A DNA stretch of 64,000 bases from Pseudomonas sp. B21-040 (GTDB lineage Bacteria > Pseudomonadota > Gammaproteobacteria > Pseudomonadales > Pseudomonadaceae): the NCBI RefSeq assembly GCF_024748695.1, contig NZ_CP087176.1, forward strand, positions 5,821,501-5,885,500, read 5' to 3'. A program made the position numbers and the translations under genes. The notes below the pieces were generated by a model. It was not told the origin of the DNA. It did not search any database and saw only the letters and a program-made list of their open reading frames with translations. Shown one piece after another: positions 42,610 to 53,114 of this stretch (position 1 is the first letter of the stretch; every line of letters begins with the position of its first letter).

Positions 42610-42622
42610 CACTGCGCATCAC

Positions 42623-42714
42623 TGTAGAAGCCGAGCTTGCTCGCGATGGCGCCAAGTCAGACAACTTAAAGGTTGAATGCCAGACAGCCATCGCGAGCAA
42701 GCTTTGCTCCTACG
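42623..42714. repeat. REP pair
   Basis: CTGTAGAAGCCGAGCTTGCT then CGCGATGGC, followed about 45 bases later by GCCATCGCGAGCAAGC then TTTGCTCCTAC. It lies between miaB and ybeZ on the same strand. Confidence 0.82.
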
Positions 42715-42815
42715 GGGCGGTGTTTGAAAATGGGATATTTAAGAGCTTTCGCACCCAAGCCACTGGCGTTATCCTTGATTTCATCTTAATTGCCCCAGGG
42801 CGGCTAAATACGACC

Positions 42816-43820
42816 TTGAACGCACCCATAGAACCGCATCGTTTCATCCTCGAGCCCTTTGAGGCTCGCCGCTTCGCCAATCTGTGCGGGCAATTCGACG
42901 AGCATTTGCGCTTGATCGAACAGCGCCTGACCATCGAGATCCGCAATCGCGGAAACCAGTTCGAATTGATCGGCGAGCCCAAACACACCACCTCCGCGGA
43001 AAACCTCCTGCGCCGCCTGTACCGGGAAACCAAAGGTACCGAGCTGTCGCCGGACATGGTTCACCTGTTCCTGCAGGAATCGGCCGTCGAAGAGCTGGAT
43101 AACCACTCCCCTGCCGAACCCTCCGTCGCACTGCGCACCAAAAAAGGCATGATTCGCCCTCGTGGCTTGAATCAAGTGCGCTATGTGAAGGAAATTCTCG
43201 GTAACGACATCAATTTCGGCATTGGCCCTGCCGGTACCGGCAAGACCTACCTGGCCGTTGCCTGCGCGGTAGACGCGCTGGAGCGTGAACAGATTCGCCG
43301 CATCCTGCTGGTGCGCCCGGCGGTTGAGGCGGGCGAAAAGCTTGGCTTCCTGCCCGGCGACTTGTCGCAGAAGATCGACCCGTACCTGCGCCCGCTCTAT
43401 GACGCGCTCTACGAAATGCTCGGCTTCGAACACGTCGCCAAGCTGATCGAGCGCCAGGTCATCGAAGTTGCGCCGCTGGCTTACATGCGCGGTCGCACGC
43501 TGAACAACAGTTTCATCATCCTCGACGAAAGCCAGAACACCACCGTCGAGCAGATGAAGATGTTCCTGACCCGTATCGGCTTTGGGTCCACCGCGGTCAT
43601 CACCGGCGACATCACCCAGGTCGACTTGCCGAAAGGCACCAAGTCCGGGCTGCACCATGTGATCGAGGTGCTCAAAGACGTGCCGGGCATCAGCTTCACC
43701 CATTTCATGCCCAAGGACGTTGTGCGCCATCCACTGGTGCAGCGCATCGTCGAAGCCTACGAGCGCTTCGAAAATCGCGTGACCGAAGAAGCCCCGAAGG
43801 ACAACCGCCGCGATGCTTGA
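42816..43820 (+). CDS. ybeZ: PhoH-like ATPase YbeZ
   Basis: A 334-residue PhoH-family ATPase that in other bacteria works with YbeY in rRNA processing. Walker A is [15 protein letters not shown] and Walker [11 protein letters not shown], with the conserved [17 protein letters not shown] and [19 protein letters not shown] around them. I start at TTG 42816, which gives [15 protein letters not shown], the conserved start of pseudomonad YbeZ; no ATG is available near. Longer readings reach back into the upstream gap. It overlaps ybeY by 8 bases, so translation is coupled. Confidence 0.93.
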   Translation: MNAPIEPHRFILEPFEARRFANLCGQFDEHLRLIEQRLTIEIRNRGNQFELIGEPKHTTSAENLLRRLYRETKGTELSPDMVHLFLQESAVEELDNHSPAEPSVALRTKKGMIRPRGLNQVRYVKEILGNDINFGIGPAGTGKTYLAVACAVDALEREQIRRILLVRPAVEAGEKLGFLPGDLSQKIDPYLRPLYDALYEMLGFEHVAKLIERQVIEVAPLAYMRGRTLNNSFIILDESQNTTVEQMKMFLTRIGFGSTAVITGDITQVDLPKGTKSGLHHVIEVLKDVPGISFTHFMPKDVVRHPLVQRIVEAYERFENRVTEEAPKDNRRDA

Positions 43821-44307
43821 GCTTGATCTGCAACTAGCGACACAAGCGTCTGCCCCCAGCGAAGCCGAGTTCCGCCAATGGTGCGAACTGGCCCTGCGCC
43901 AGCGCACTGCCGATTCGGAAATGACCATTCGCCTGGTCGATGAAGAAGAAGGCCGCGAACTGAATCACACCTGGCGGCAAAAGGATTACGCCACCAACGT
44001 GCTGTCGTTCCCCGCCGATGTGCCCGACGAGTTTCTGGACATCCCGTTGCTGGGCGATCTGGTGATCTGCGTGGCCGTGGTCGAGCGCGAAGCCGCCGAG
44101 CAAGGCAAGGCACTCAAGGCCCATTGGGCACATCTGGTCATTCACGGCTGCTTGCATCTGCTGGGTTACGACCATATAGATGACGACGAAGCCGAAGAAA
44201 TGGAAGCACTGGAACGAACGTTGCTTGCAGAGTTGGGCTATCCCGACCCTTATGCGGACGACGAAACCGAAACATCCCCTATCGTTACAACAAAGGATTC
44301 AGAGTAA
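43813..44307 (+). CDS. ybeY: Endoribonuclease YbeY (rRNA maturation factor)
   Basis: A 164-residue zinc metalloprotein for 16S rRNA 3'-end maturation and ribosome quality control. The zinc-binding signature [11 protein letters not shown] (H-x3-H-x5-H) is in the last third. The conserved Asn/Tyr-rich [18 protein letters not shown] is in the middle. An acidic C-terminal extension follows. It overlaps ybeZ by 8 bases and lies 5 bases before corC. Confidence 0.96.
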   Translation: MLELDLQLATQASAPSEAEFRQWCELALRQRTADSEMTIRLVDEEEGRELNHTWRQKDYATNVLSFPADVPDEFLDIPLLGDLVICVAVVEREAAEQGKALKAHWAHLVIHGCLHLLGYDHIDDDEAEEMEALERTLLAELGYPDPYADDETETSPIVTTKDSE

Positions 44308-44312
44308 TCGCT

Positions 44313-45152
44313 ATGAGCGAAGATCGATCGAGCAACGGGCAGAAGTCTTGGCTGGGTAAGCTCACCCAGGCTTTTGCCCACGAGCCGAAAAACCGTCAGG
44401 AGCTGCTGGAGCTCCTGCGCGATGCACACCAGAACAAGTTGCTGGACAGCGAAGCGCTGGCCATCGTCGAGGGCGCCATCCAGGTTGCAGACCTGCAAGT
44501 ACGGGACATCATGGTCCCGCGCTCGCAAATGGTCAGCATCAAGGCGACCCAGACACCTCGCGAGTTCCTGCCTGCCGTGGTTGACTCGGCCCACTCCCGC
44601 TACCCGGTGATCGGCGAAAGCCACGATGACGTGATGGGCGTGTTGCTGGCCAAGGACTTGCTGCCATTGATCCTCAGGGAGAACGGCGACAGCTTCAACA
44701 TCAAGGACCTGCTGCGCCCGGCTACCTTCGTGCCCGAGTCCAAGCGTCTTAACGTGCTGCTGCGTGAGTTTCGCGCCAACCACAACCACATGGCCATCGT
44801 CATCGACGAGTACGGCGGCGTGGCTGGCCTGGTGACCATCGAAGACGTGCTGGAGCAAATCGTCGGCGACATCGAAGACGAGCACGACGTCGAAGAAGAC
44901 AGCTACATCAAGCCGCTGCCCAGCGGTGACTTCCTGATCAAGGCCCTGACGCCGATCGAAAACTTCAACGAGTTCTTCGACAGTGAATTCTCCGACGATG
45001 AGTTTGATACCGTCGGTGGTTTGGTGATGAGCGCGTTCGGGCACTTGCCAAAGCGCAACGAAATCACTGAAATCGGCCCTTATCGTTTCCGCATCCTGAA
45101 CGCCGACAGCCGTCGAATTCACTTGCTGCGCCTGACTCCAATTGCCCGTTAA
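44313..45152 (+). CDS. corC: CorC/YbeX-type CBS-domain protein
   Basis: A 279-residue cytoplasmic protein with an N-terminal helical part (ELLELLRDAHQNKLLD) and a CBS pair (from VRDIMVPRSQMVSIKATQTP to HMAIVIDEYGGVAGLVTIED). The C-terminal CorC_HlyC domain has EFNEFFDSEF-like acidic loops and the ending RRIHLLRLTP. It has been linked to Mg/Co homeostasis and, in this gene string, to ribosome maturation with YbeY/YbeZ. It has no membrane domain. It lies between ybeY and lnt with gaps of 5 and 8 bases. Confidence 0.95.
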   Translation: MSEDRSSNGQKSWLGKLTQAFAHEPKNRQELLELLRDAHQNKLLDSEALAIVEGAIQVADLQVRDIMVPRSQMVSIKATQTPREFLPAVVDSAHSRYPVIGESHDDVMGVLLAKDLLPLILRENGDSFNIKDLLRPATFVPESKRLNVLLREFRANHNHMAIVIDEYGGVAGLVTIEDVLEQIVGDIEDEHDVEEDSYIKPLPSGDFLIKALTPIENFNEFFDSEFSDDEFDTVGGLVMSAFGHLPKRNEITEIGPYRFRILNADSRRIHLLRLTPIAR

Positions 45153-45160
45153 GGACTGAC

Positions 45161-46684
45161 ATGCTCCGCGTAACCCGCCCCGGCTGGCCCGGTAACCTGC
45201 TGGCCGTGGCGGCCGGTGCACTCACCACCCTGGCGCTGGCGCCGTTCGACATCTGGCCATTGGCGTTGTTGGCAGTCGGTTTCTTCTATGCCGGTTTACG
45301 GGAACTGAACCCTCGTCAGGCGCTGGGCCGTGGCTGGTGTTTTGGTTTCGGCCTGTTTGGCGCCGGTACCAGCTGGATCTACTACAGCATTCACAACTTC
45401 GGCGGCGCTTCGGTATTGCTGGCCGGCTTGCTGATGCTGGCGTTCACCGCGGCGATTGCCTGGTTCTTTGCCCTGCCTGCCTGGATCTGGGCGCGCTGGC
45501 TGCGTCGCAACGAAGCGCCGCTGGCCGATGCCTTGGCCTTTGCGGCGTTGTGGGTCGGTCAGGAAGCGTTTCGCGGCTGGTTCCTCACCGGTTTCCCGTG
45601 GCTTTACTCCGGTTACAGCCAGCTTAATGGCCCGCTGGCCGGGCTCGCGCCACTGGGCGGGATGTGGCTGGTGTCGTTCACCCTTGCGTTGACGGCGGCA
45701 CTGATTTACAACGCCTCGCGCCTGATCAAGACAGGTCGCAAAGGCTTCATCGCAGCCGGTGTGTTGCTGTTGATCGGCCCTTGGGCTGTCGGCATTGCGC
45801 TCAAAGGTCACGCCTGGACCAGCCCATCCGGTCCAGCGCTGAGCGTTGCGGCGATTCAAGGCAATATCGAACAAAGCATGAAGTGGGACCCGGCGCAGCT
45901 TAACGCGCAACTGGAGCTGTACCGCGACATGAGCTTTACCTCCAAACGCGTCGACCTGCTGATCTGGCCGGAAACCGCCGTTCCGGTGCTCAAGTCGTCC
46001 GCCGAAGGCTACCTGAACATGATGGGCGATTTCGCCGCCGATCGTAAATCCGCGCTGATTACCGGTGTGCCGGTGCGCATGGAAGTACGCCATGAGAAGC
46101 GCTTCTTCAACGGCATCACCGTGGTTGGCGAAGGTGATGGCACCTACCTCAAGCAGAAACTGGTGCCGTTCGGCGAATACGTGCCGTTGCAGGATGTGCT
46201 GCGCGGACTGATCGCGTTCTTCGACCTGCCTATGTCCGATTTCGCCCGAGGCCCCTCCGATCAGCCGATGCTGCAGGCCAAGGGTTATCAGATTGCGCCG
46301 TTCATCTGCTACGAAGTGGTCTACCCGGAATTCGCCGCCAGCCTCGCGGCTCGCAGCGATTTGTTGCTGACCATCAGCAATGACACCTGGTTCGGCACCT
46401 CCATCGGCCCGCTGCAACATTTGCAGATGGCGCAGATGCGCGCGCTTGAGGCGGGCCGCTGGATGATCCGCGCCACCAACAATGGCGTGTCCGGCCTGAT
46501 CAACCCGTTTGGCCAGATTACTGCGCAGATCCCACAGTTCGAACGCGGCATCCTGTACGGCGAAGTCGTACCGATGCACAACCTGACGCCGTACCTGCAA
46601 TGGCGCTCGTGGCCGCTGATCATTGTTTGCGTGCTGTTGTTTGGCTGGGCGTTGGTTGCCAGCCGGATGGCGAAAACCGTTTAA
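45161..46684 (+). CDS. lnt: Apolipoprotein N-acyltransferase
   Basis: A 507-residue inner-membrane enzyme that adds the third acyl chain to lipoproteins. About six N-terminal membrane segments are followed by a periplasmic nitrilase-like domain. The catalytic triad is visible as Glu in LIWPETAVPVL, Lys in YLKQKLVPFGEYVP and Cys in APFICYEVVYPE. TISNDTWFGTSIGPLQHLQM and the C-terminal membrane segment (SWPLIIVCVLLFGWAL) also match. It ends the ybeZ-ybeY-corC-lnt string; a strong palindrome follows. Confidence 0.96.
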   Translation: MLRVTRPGWPGNLLAVAAGALTTLALAPFDIWPLALLAVGFFYAGLRELNPRQALGRGWCFGFGLFGAGTSWIYYSIHNFGGASVLLAGLLMLAFTAAIAWFFALPAWIWARWLRRNEAPLADALAFAALWVGQEAFRGWFLTGFPWLYSGYSQLNGPLAGLAPLGGMWLVSFTLALTAALIYNASRLIKTGRKGFIAAGVLLLIGPWAVGIALKGHAWTSPSGPALSVAAIQGNIEQSMKWDPAQLNAQLELYRDMSFTSKRVDLLIWPETAVPVLKSSAEGYLNMMGDFAADRKSALITGVPVRMEVRHEKRFFNGITVVGEGDGTYLKQKLVPFGEYVPLQDVLRGLIAFFDLPMSDFARGPSDQPMLQAKGYQIAPFICYEVVYPEFAASLAARSDLLLTISNDTWFGTSIGPLQHLQMAQMRALEAGRWMIRATNNGVSGLINPFGQITAQIPQFERGILYGEVVPMHNLTPYLQWRSWPLIIVCVLLFGWALVASRMAKTV

Positions 46685-46705
46685 GTATTGCGGCGCCTGA
46701 AAAAT

Positions 46706-46790
46706 TCGCAGCCTCGTTGCACTCGACAGCTCCTACAGAGAACGCAATCCCCTGTAAGAGCTGTCGAGTGAAACGAGGCTGCGATCTTTT
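46706..46790. repeat. Palindrome TCGCAGCCTCGTT type between convergent genes
   Basis: Arms TCGCAGCCTCGTTGCACTCG then ACAGCTC (left) and the reverse complement with one mismatch (right, 46758-46784), loop about 25 bases, then CTTTTGATC. A different family from the REPs. Located between lnt and the minus-strand ydcF-like gene, it may act as a bidirectional terminator. Confidence 0.75.
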
Positions 46791-46795
46791 GATCT

Positions 46796-47557
46796 TCAGC
46801 GGTAAAACATCGAATACCCGACCTGCCCCACCGCCTCGTTCAGCAATTGACCGGATTGCCAGATCGACTTGAATTCCGGCATCCAGCCACCCAGCGGTCG
46901 CGCATTGTCCACGCCTAAAAAGCCCACCGGCGCGGGCACCACTTCAAATCCTGCCTTCTGGAAACTCCAGACAGATCGCGGCATGTGCCAGGCATGGGTC
47001 ACGACCACCACCCGCTTGATCCCTTGGGGCAATAACACCTCGGCACTGAACTGCGCGTTCTCCCACGTCGTGCGGCTGCGTCCTTCCTGCCAGCGCACCG
47101 ACACGCCGAAATCATCCAGCAGCGAGTCCGCCATCATCTTCGCTTCAGTCGGCGGCGTGCCGTAGTGCAGGCCACCACTGGTCAGAATCGGCAAACCGGA
47201 CGCCTTGGCCAGCCGCGCGGCATAACGCTCACGCTCGAGGCCAATGCCGGTTGGCTGGTCAGTCCCCCAGGCAATATCGCCACGTTCACGTCCAGAGCCC
47301 AACACCACAATCGCGTCCGCGCGCTGCGCCAGGGTCGCCCATTCGTCGAACGCCAACGGTGGGTTTCGCTCCAGCGCCCTGGCACTCCACTCCACCATCA
47401 CCGGCAAGCTCATCAGCCAGAAGCCGCCGGCCCCCAATACGAAGCAGGCAGCCGCAAGCCTTGGCCTTGAGCGGCGCAACCACCACGCAAGAACCAGCAA
47501 CAGCAAAAGAATGCCGGGAGGCAACAAAAGTTGTTTCACAAAATAACGAAAAGGCAT
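46796..47557 (-). CDS. YdcF/ElyC-like envelope protein (DUF218)
   Basis: A 253-residue protein with two N-terminal membrane segments (about 8-27 LLLPPGILLLLLVLAWWL and 34-55) and a periplasmic DUF218 domain. The conserved parts are ADAIVVLGSGRERGDIAW, LPILTSGGLHYGTPPTEAKMM, RSRTTWENAQFSAEVL and VVVTHAWHMPRSVWSFQKAG. E. coli ElyC and SanA of this family act in envelope or peptidoglycan integrity. AGGAG is seven bases upstream of the ATG. Convergent with lnt. Confidence 0.9.
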   Translation of the reverse strand: MPFRYFVKQLLLPPGILLLLLVLAWWLRRSRPRLAAACFVLGAGGFWLMSLPVMVEWSARALERNPPLAFDEWATLAQRADAIVVLGSGRERGDIAWGTDQPTGIGLERERYAARLAKASGLPILTSGGLHYGTPPTEAKMMADSLLDDFGVSVRWQEGRSRTTWENAQFSAEVLLPQGIKRVVVVTHAWHMPRSVWSFQKAGFEVVPAPVGFLGVDNARPLGGWMPEFKSIWQSGQLLNEAVGQVGYSMFYR

Positions 47558-47661
47558 CGAGCATCTCCTGAGATGCCCGAAGCCTAAGTGGGTTGACGCA
47601 ATGCGACAAGAAATGCGCGAAGACTATGCTTTAAAAAACCACGTTTCATGGCGTGGAGCCG

Positions 47662-47982
47662 TTACTTGAATTGCAGGGACCGGGCCTTTACCGCGTCCTT
47701 GCCCGGGACTTTATCCTTGAGCCAGATGATTTTGGCCGAACGTGGTGCGTCGAGTTGCTTCACTGCTGCTGACAAGCATCCGTGTGTTTCACGTTCACTG
47801 CGATCCAGATAGGCTTTGACCAATTCAAACTCTGCGGGGCTAAGGCCGCGCAACTCCAGCTCCAAGGGACGCTCATCGCGCAGCCGGCCTGCAGTTTTTG
47901 CAGCATCCAGGGCCATTCCCAGACGATCGATCAGTCGTTCGTACAACTCCGGTTTTGTGACTTTTTGCTGTGACTCAACCAT
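47662..47982 (-). CDS. Conserved small protein, function unknown
   Basis: A 106-residue soluble protein, rich in charged residues and helical throughout: KPELYERLIDRLGMALDAAK, then GLSPAEFELVKAYLDRSERE and KQLDAPRSAKIIWLKDKVPG. It has no signal peptide, membrane segment or catalytic motif. GAGG lies a few bases before the ATG. It is divergent from leuS, with 280 bases between the starts. I do not recognise a characterised family. Confidence 0.75.
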   Translation of the reverse strand: MVESQQKVTKPELYERLIDRLGMALDAAKTAGRLRDERPLELELRGLSPAEFELVKAYLDRSERETHGCLSAAVKQLDAPRSAKIIWLKDKVPGKDAVKARSLQFK

Positions 47983-48103
47983 CCCTCACCTCATTGGAAG
48001 ATAAGACCTACTCCCCATTTAGAGCTTAGCTTCCATGGACAAACCGGCTGAACGCCGCGACCAACGGCCCTCGCAGCTGTTTTTGAAGGACGCACGGCAG
48101 TAA

Positions 48104-50869
<2,766 letters not shown>

Positions 50870-50877
50870 TTGGATCA

Positions 50878-50900
50878 GGCGCCGGGCCATGCCCGGCGCC
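50878..50900 (+). terminator. Perfect GC-rich hairpin after leuS
   Basis: Stem GGCGCCGGGC / GCCCGGCGCC, 10 perfect pairs with loop CAT, starting 9 bases after the leuS stop. No T tract follows (GAGTAAAACC), so it may attenuate or stabilise the leuS message instead of fully terminating before lptE. Confidence 0.5.
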
Positions 50901-50957
50901 GAGTAAAACCTTTCGGGCCGCAAGATCGGCCCACATGGTTTCAAGGGGAGCAACAAA

Positions 50958-51563
50958 ATGATCAAACGCAATCTGCTGGTGATGGGCCTTGCGGTCCTGT
51001 TGAGCGCCTGCGGTTTCCAGCTGCGCGGCACCGGCACCACTGAACTGGCGATCAAGGAGCTCGACGTGAGCGCCCGCAATGCCTACGGCCAAACCGTGGT
51101 GCAACTGCGTCAGCTGCTGGAAAGCAGCGGCGTCAAGGTCTACATCGGCGCGCCTTACAAATTGGTGCTGACCGACGAGCAGGAAAGCCAGCGCATTCTC
51201 AGCTACGCAGGTGCCGGCCGTACTGGCGAGTATGAAATAACCACCGTCCTGAACTACGACATTCGTGGCGCACATGACATGCCACTGTTGAGCGATAAAA
51301 TCCAGGTACAAAAGATCTTTTTGCACGACGGCAACAACCTGGTGGGTTCCGATCAGGAAGCCTCCTCAGCCCGTGTAGAAACCCGTCGCGAACTGATTCA
51401 ACGCATGATGCTGCGCCTGCAGCAGATCACGCCAACCCAGCTGGATCAGTTGCAACAGACTGCCGAAGCCAAGGCCAAGGCCGAAGCACAGGCGCTGGAA
51501 GCCGCTCAGAAGGCTGAAGCGAATACTCCGCGCCAGTCGCCTGTCCAGATCCCGCAACAGTAA
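50958..51563 (+). CDS. lptE: LPS-assembly lipoprotein LptE
   Basis: A 201-residue outer-membrane lipoprotein that plugs LptD for LPS export. The lipobox is LLSAC (Cys at about 18), directly followed by GFQLRGTG, the conserved LptE start. The middle holds GAGRTGEYEITTVLNYDIRG, and LQQITPTQLDQL lies toward the end. An Ala/Glu/Lys-rich coiled tail (AKAKAEAQALEAAQKAEA) is typical of pseudomonad LptE. GGGGAG is upstream of the ATG. It lies between leuS and holA on the same strand. Confidence 0.95.
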   Translation: MIKRNLLVMGLAVLLSACGFQLRGTGTTELAIKELDVSARNAYGQTVVQLRQLLESSGVKVYIGAPYKLVLTDEQESQRILSYAGAGRTGEYEITTVLNYDIRGAHDMPLLSDKIQVQKIFLHDGNNLVGSDQEASSARVETRRELIQRMMLRLQQITPTQLDQLQQTAEAKAKAEAQALEAAQKAEANTPRQSPVQIPQQ

Positions 51564-51570
51564 GACTTTC

Positions 51571-51588
51571 GGGGCGCTCCGGCGCCCC
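51571..51588 (+). terminator. GC hairpin between lptE and holA
   Basis: Stem GGGGCGC / GCGCCCC with loop TCCG, 7 bases after the lptE stop and only 14 bases before the holA ATG. It is followed by GTTGGCCCTCTCTT. Partial terminator or message-stability element; complete termination is unlikely at such spacing. Confidence 0.4.
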
Positions 51589-51602
51589 GTTGGCCCTCTC
51601 TT

Positions 51603-52640
51603 ATGAAACTTGCCCCCGCCCAACTCGGTAAACACCTGCAAGGTGCCCTCGCGCCCGTCTACATCATCAGCGGCGATGACCCGTTGCTGTGTCAGGAAGC
51701 GGCCGATGCCATTCGTGCAGCCGCCCGCCAGCAAGGCTTTGACGAACGTCAGGTCTTTGCCGCCGACGCCAGTTTCGACTGGGGTACGTTGTTGCAAGCC
51801 GGTGCAAGCATGTCGTTGTTCGCCGAAAAGCGCTTGCTGGAACTGCGCCTGCCCTCCGGTAAACCCGGTGACAAAGGCGCCGCCGCGTTCATCGAGTACT
51901 GCTCTCGCCCGGCCGAAGACACGATATTGCTGATCAGCTTGCCCAAGCTCGATGGCAGTGCGCAGAAGACCAAGTGGGGCAAGGCGCTGGTCGAAGGCCA
52001 GCACACGCAGTTCGTGCAAATCTGGCCGGTGGATGCCAATCAGTTGCCAAGCTGGATTCGCCAGCGCCTGTCTCAGGCCGGGTTGTCGGCCAACCAGGAC
52101 GCGGTCGAATTGATTGCCGCCCGCGTCGAGGGCAACCTGCTTGCCGCCGCGCAGGAAATCGAAAAGCTGAAATTGATGGCCGAAGGTGGGCAGATCACCG
52201 TCGAAACCGTACAGGCCGCCGTGGCCGACAGTGCGCGGTTCGACGTATTCGGCCTGACCGACGCGATCCTCAATGGCGAAGCGGCCCACGCCTTGCGCAT
52301 GCTCGAAGGGCTGCGCGGTGAGGGTGTCGAACCTCCGGTGATTCTCTGGGCGCTGGCCCGGGAACTGCGCCTGCTGGCCAACCTGTCACTGCAATACAGC
52401 CAGGGTGTGCCACTGGACAAAGCCTTCAGCCAGGCTCGACCGCCCATCTGGGACAAACGCAAACCGCTGATGAGCAAGGCCCTGCAACGTTATTCGGCGC
52501 AACGCTGGGCGCAGCTGCTGCTGGAGGCCCAGCGCATCGATGCGCAAATCAAAGGCCAAGCAGCGGGTTCGCCATGGATGAGCCTCAGTCGACTGTCTTT
52601 GTTGATGGCCGGCCAACGCCTGACCTTACCCGCCGAATAA
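51603..52640 (+). CDS. holA: DNA polymerase III delta subunit
   Basis: A 345-residue clamp-loader subunit that opens the beta clamp. Conserved N-terminal parts are PVYIISGDDPLLCQEAADAI and the beta-binding region around AGASMSLFAEKRLLELRLPSG. The second domain has SQAGLSANQDAVELIAARV, then EGNLLAAAQEIEKL, and the C-terminal collar domain has VILWALARELRLLANL. Length and blocks fit HolA. No obvious Shine-Dalgarno, so translation may depend on the upstream lptE. The stop is followed by copy 3 of the long palindrome. Confidence 0.95.
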   Translation: MKLAPAQLGKHLQGALAPVYIISGDDPLLCQEAADAIRAAARQQGFDERQVFAADASFDWGTLLQAGASMSLFAEKRLLELRLPSGKPGDKGAAAFIEYCSRPAEDTILLISLPKLDGSAQKTKWGKALVEGQHTQFVQIWPVDANQLPSWIRQRLSQAGLSANQDAVELIAARVEGNLLAAAQEIEKLKLMAEGGQITVETVQAAVADSARFDVFGLTDAILNGEAAHALRMLEGLRGEGVEPPVILWALARELRLLANLSLQYSQGVPLDKAFSQARPPIWDKRKPLMSKALQRYSAQRWAQLLLEAQRIDAQIKGQAAGSPWMSLSRLSLLMAGQRLTLPAE

Positions 52641-52649
52641 ACACGCCCT

Positions 52650-52783
52650 TGTAGCAGCTGGCGAAGCCTGCGTCCGGCTGCGCAGCAGTCGTAAACTCTG
52701 AATCCACTATCATCCTGAAGAAACTCATTGCTTGATTTGGCGACTGCTGCGCAGCCGGACGCAGGCTTCGCCAGCTGCTACAG
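52650..52783. repeat. Long palindrome, TGTAGCAGCTGGCGAAG type, copy 3
   Basis: Arms of about 42 bases (TTGTAGCAGCTGGCGAAGCC start; GGCTTCGCCAGCTGCTACAG end) with a loop of about 50 bases. Arm sequence is nearly identical to copies at 15312 and 36990. It lies just after holA and upstream of arfA. Confidence 0.88.
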
Positions 52784-52888
52784 GTTCTGTGATCAGCGAA
52801 AGGTCCTACACGTCCCGGGGACTAGACAGAACCCCAACTTCGGCCGATGATTTGCCCCGCAAAACCCACTCACTTGCGAGAAATCATC

Positions 52889-53053
52889 ATGAGCAAAAAG
52901 CCATCAAAGCATGGCCCCAACAAGGCCAAATCCATCATCGCCCAGCCACTGTTCCGCAGCCGTCAGGAACGAGCCGGCAAGGGCAAAGGCAGCTACCGCC
53001 GCGAAGCCTTCCAGTCTAATAGCTGGGAGGCTTCTTACTTTCTGGCTGCTTAA
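52889..53053 (+). CDS. arfA: Alternative ribosome-rescue factor A
   Basis: A 54-residue basic protein that recruits release factor RF2 to ribosomes stalled on non-stop mRNA. It begins MSKKPSKHGPNKAKSIIAQP, then LFRSRQERAGKGKGSYRRE and SNSWEASYFLAA. The PLFR-x-R and KGKGSY-x-R blocks are the ArfA signature. I start at ATG 52889; an upstream in-frame ATG (52847) has no family support. A 12-pair hairpin followed by a T-rich stretch lies inside the coding region (53003-53044), as in E. coli arfA, where truncated non-stop mRNA makes the gene respond to tmRNA failure. Confidence 0.93.
   Translation: MSKKPSKHGPNKAKSIIAQPLFRSRQERAGKGKGSYRREAFQSNSWEASYFLAA
53003..53044 (+). terminator. Terminator-like hairpin inside arfA
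   Basis: Stem GAAGCCTTCCAG (53003-53014) pairs with CTGGGAGGCTTC (53023-53034) with one G-U pair and an 8-base loop, followed by TTACTTTC. It sits before the arfA stop at 53051-53053, so termination or RNase III cleavage here gives an mRNA with no stop codon. Confidence 0.7.
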
Positions 53054-53114
53054 AGCAGAACACCCCTTCTACATGTTAAGGTCTGCACCTGAATCGATTG
53101 CCCTGGACCTGTGC

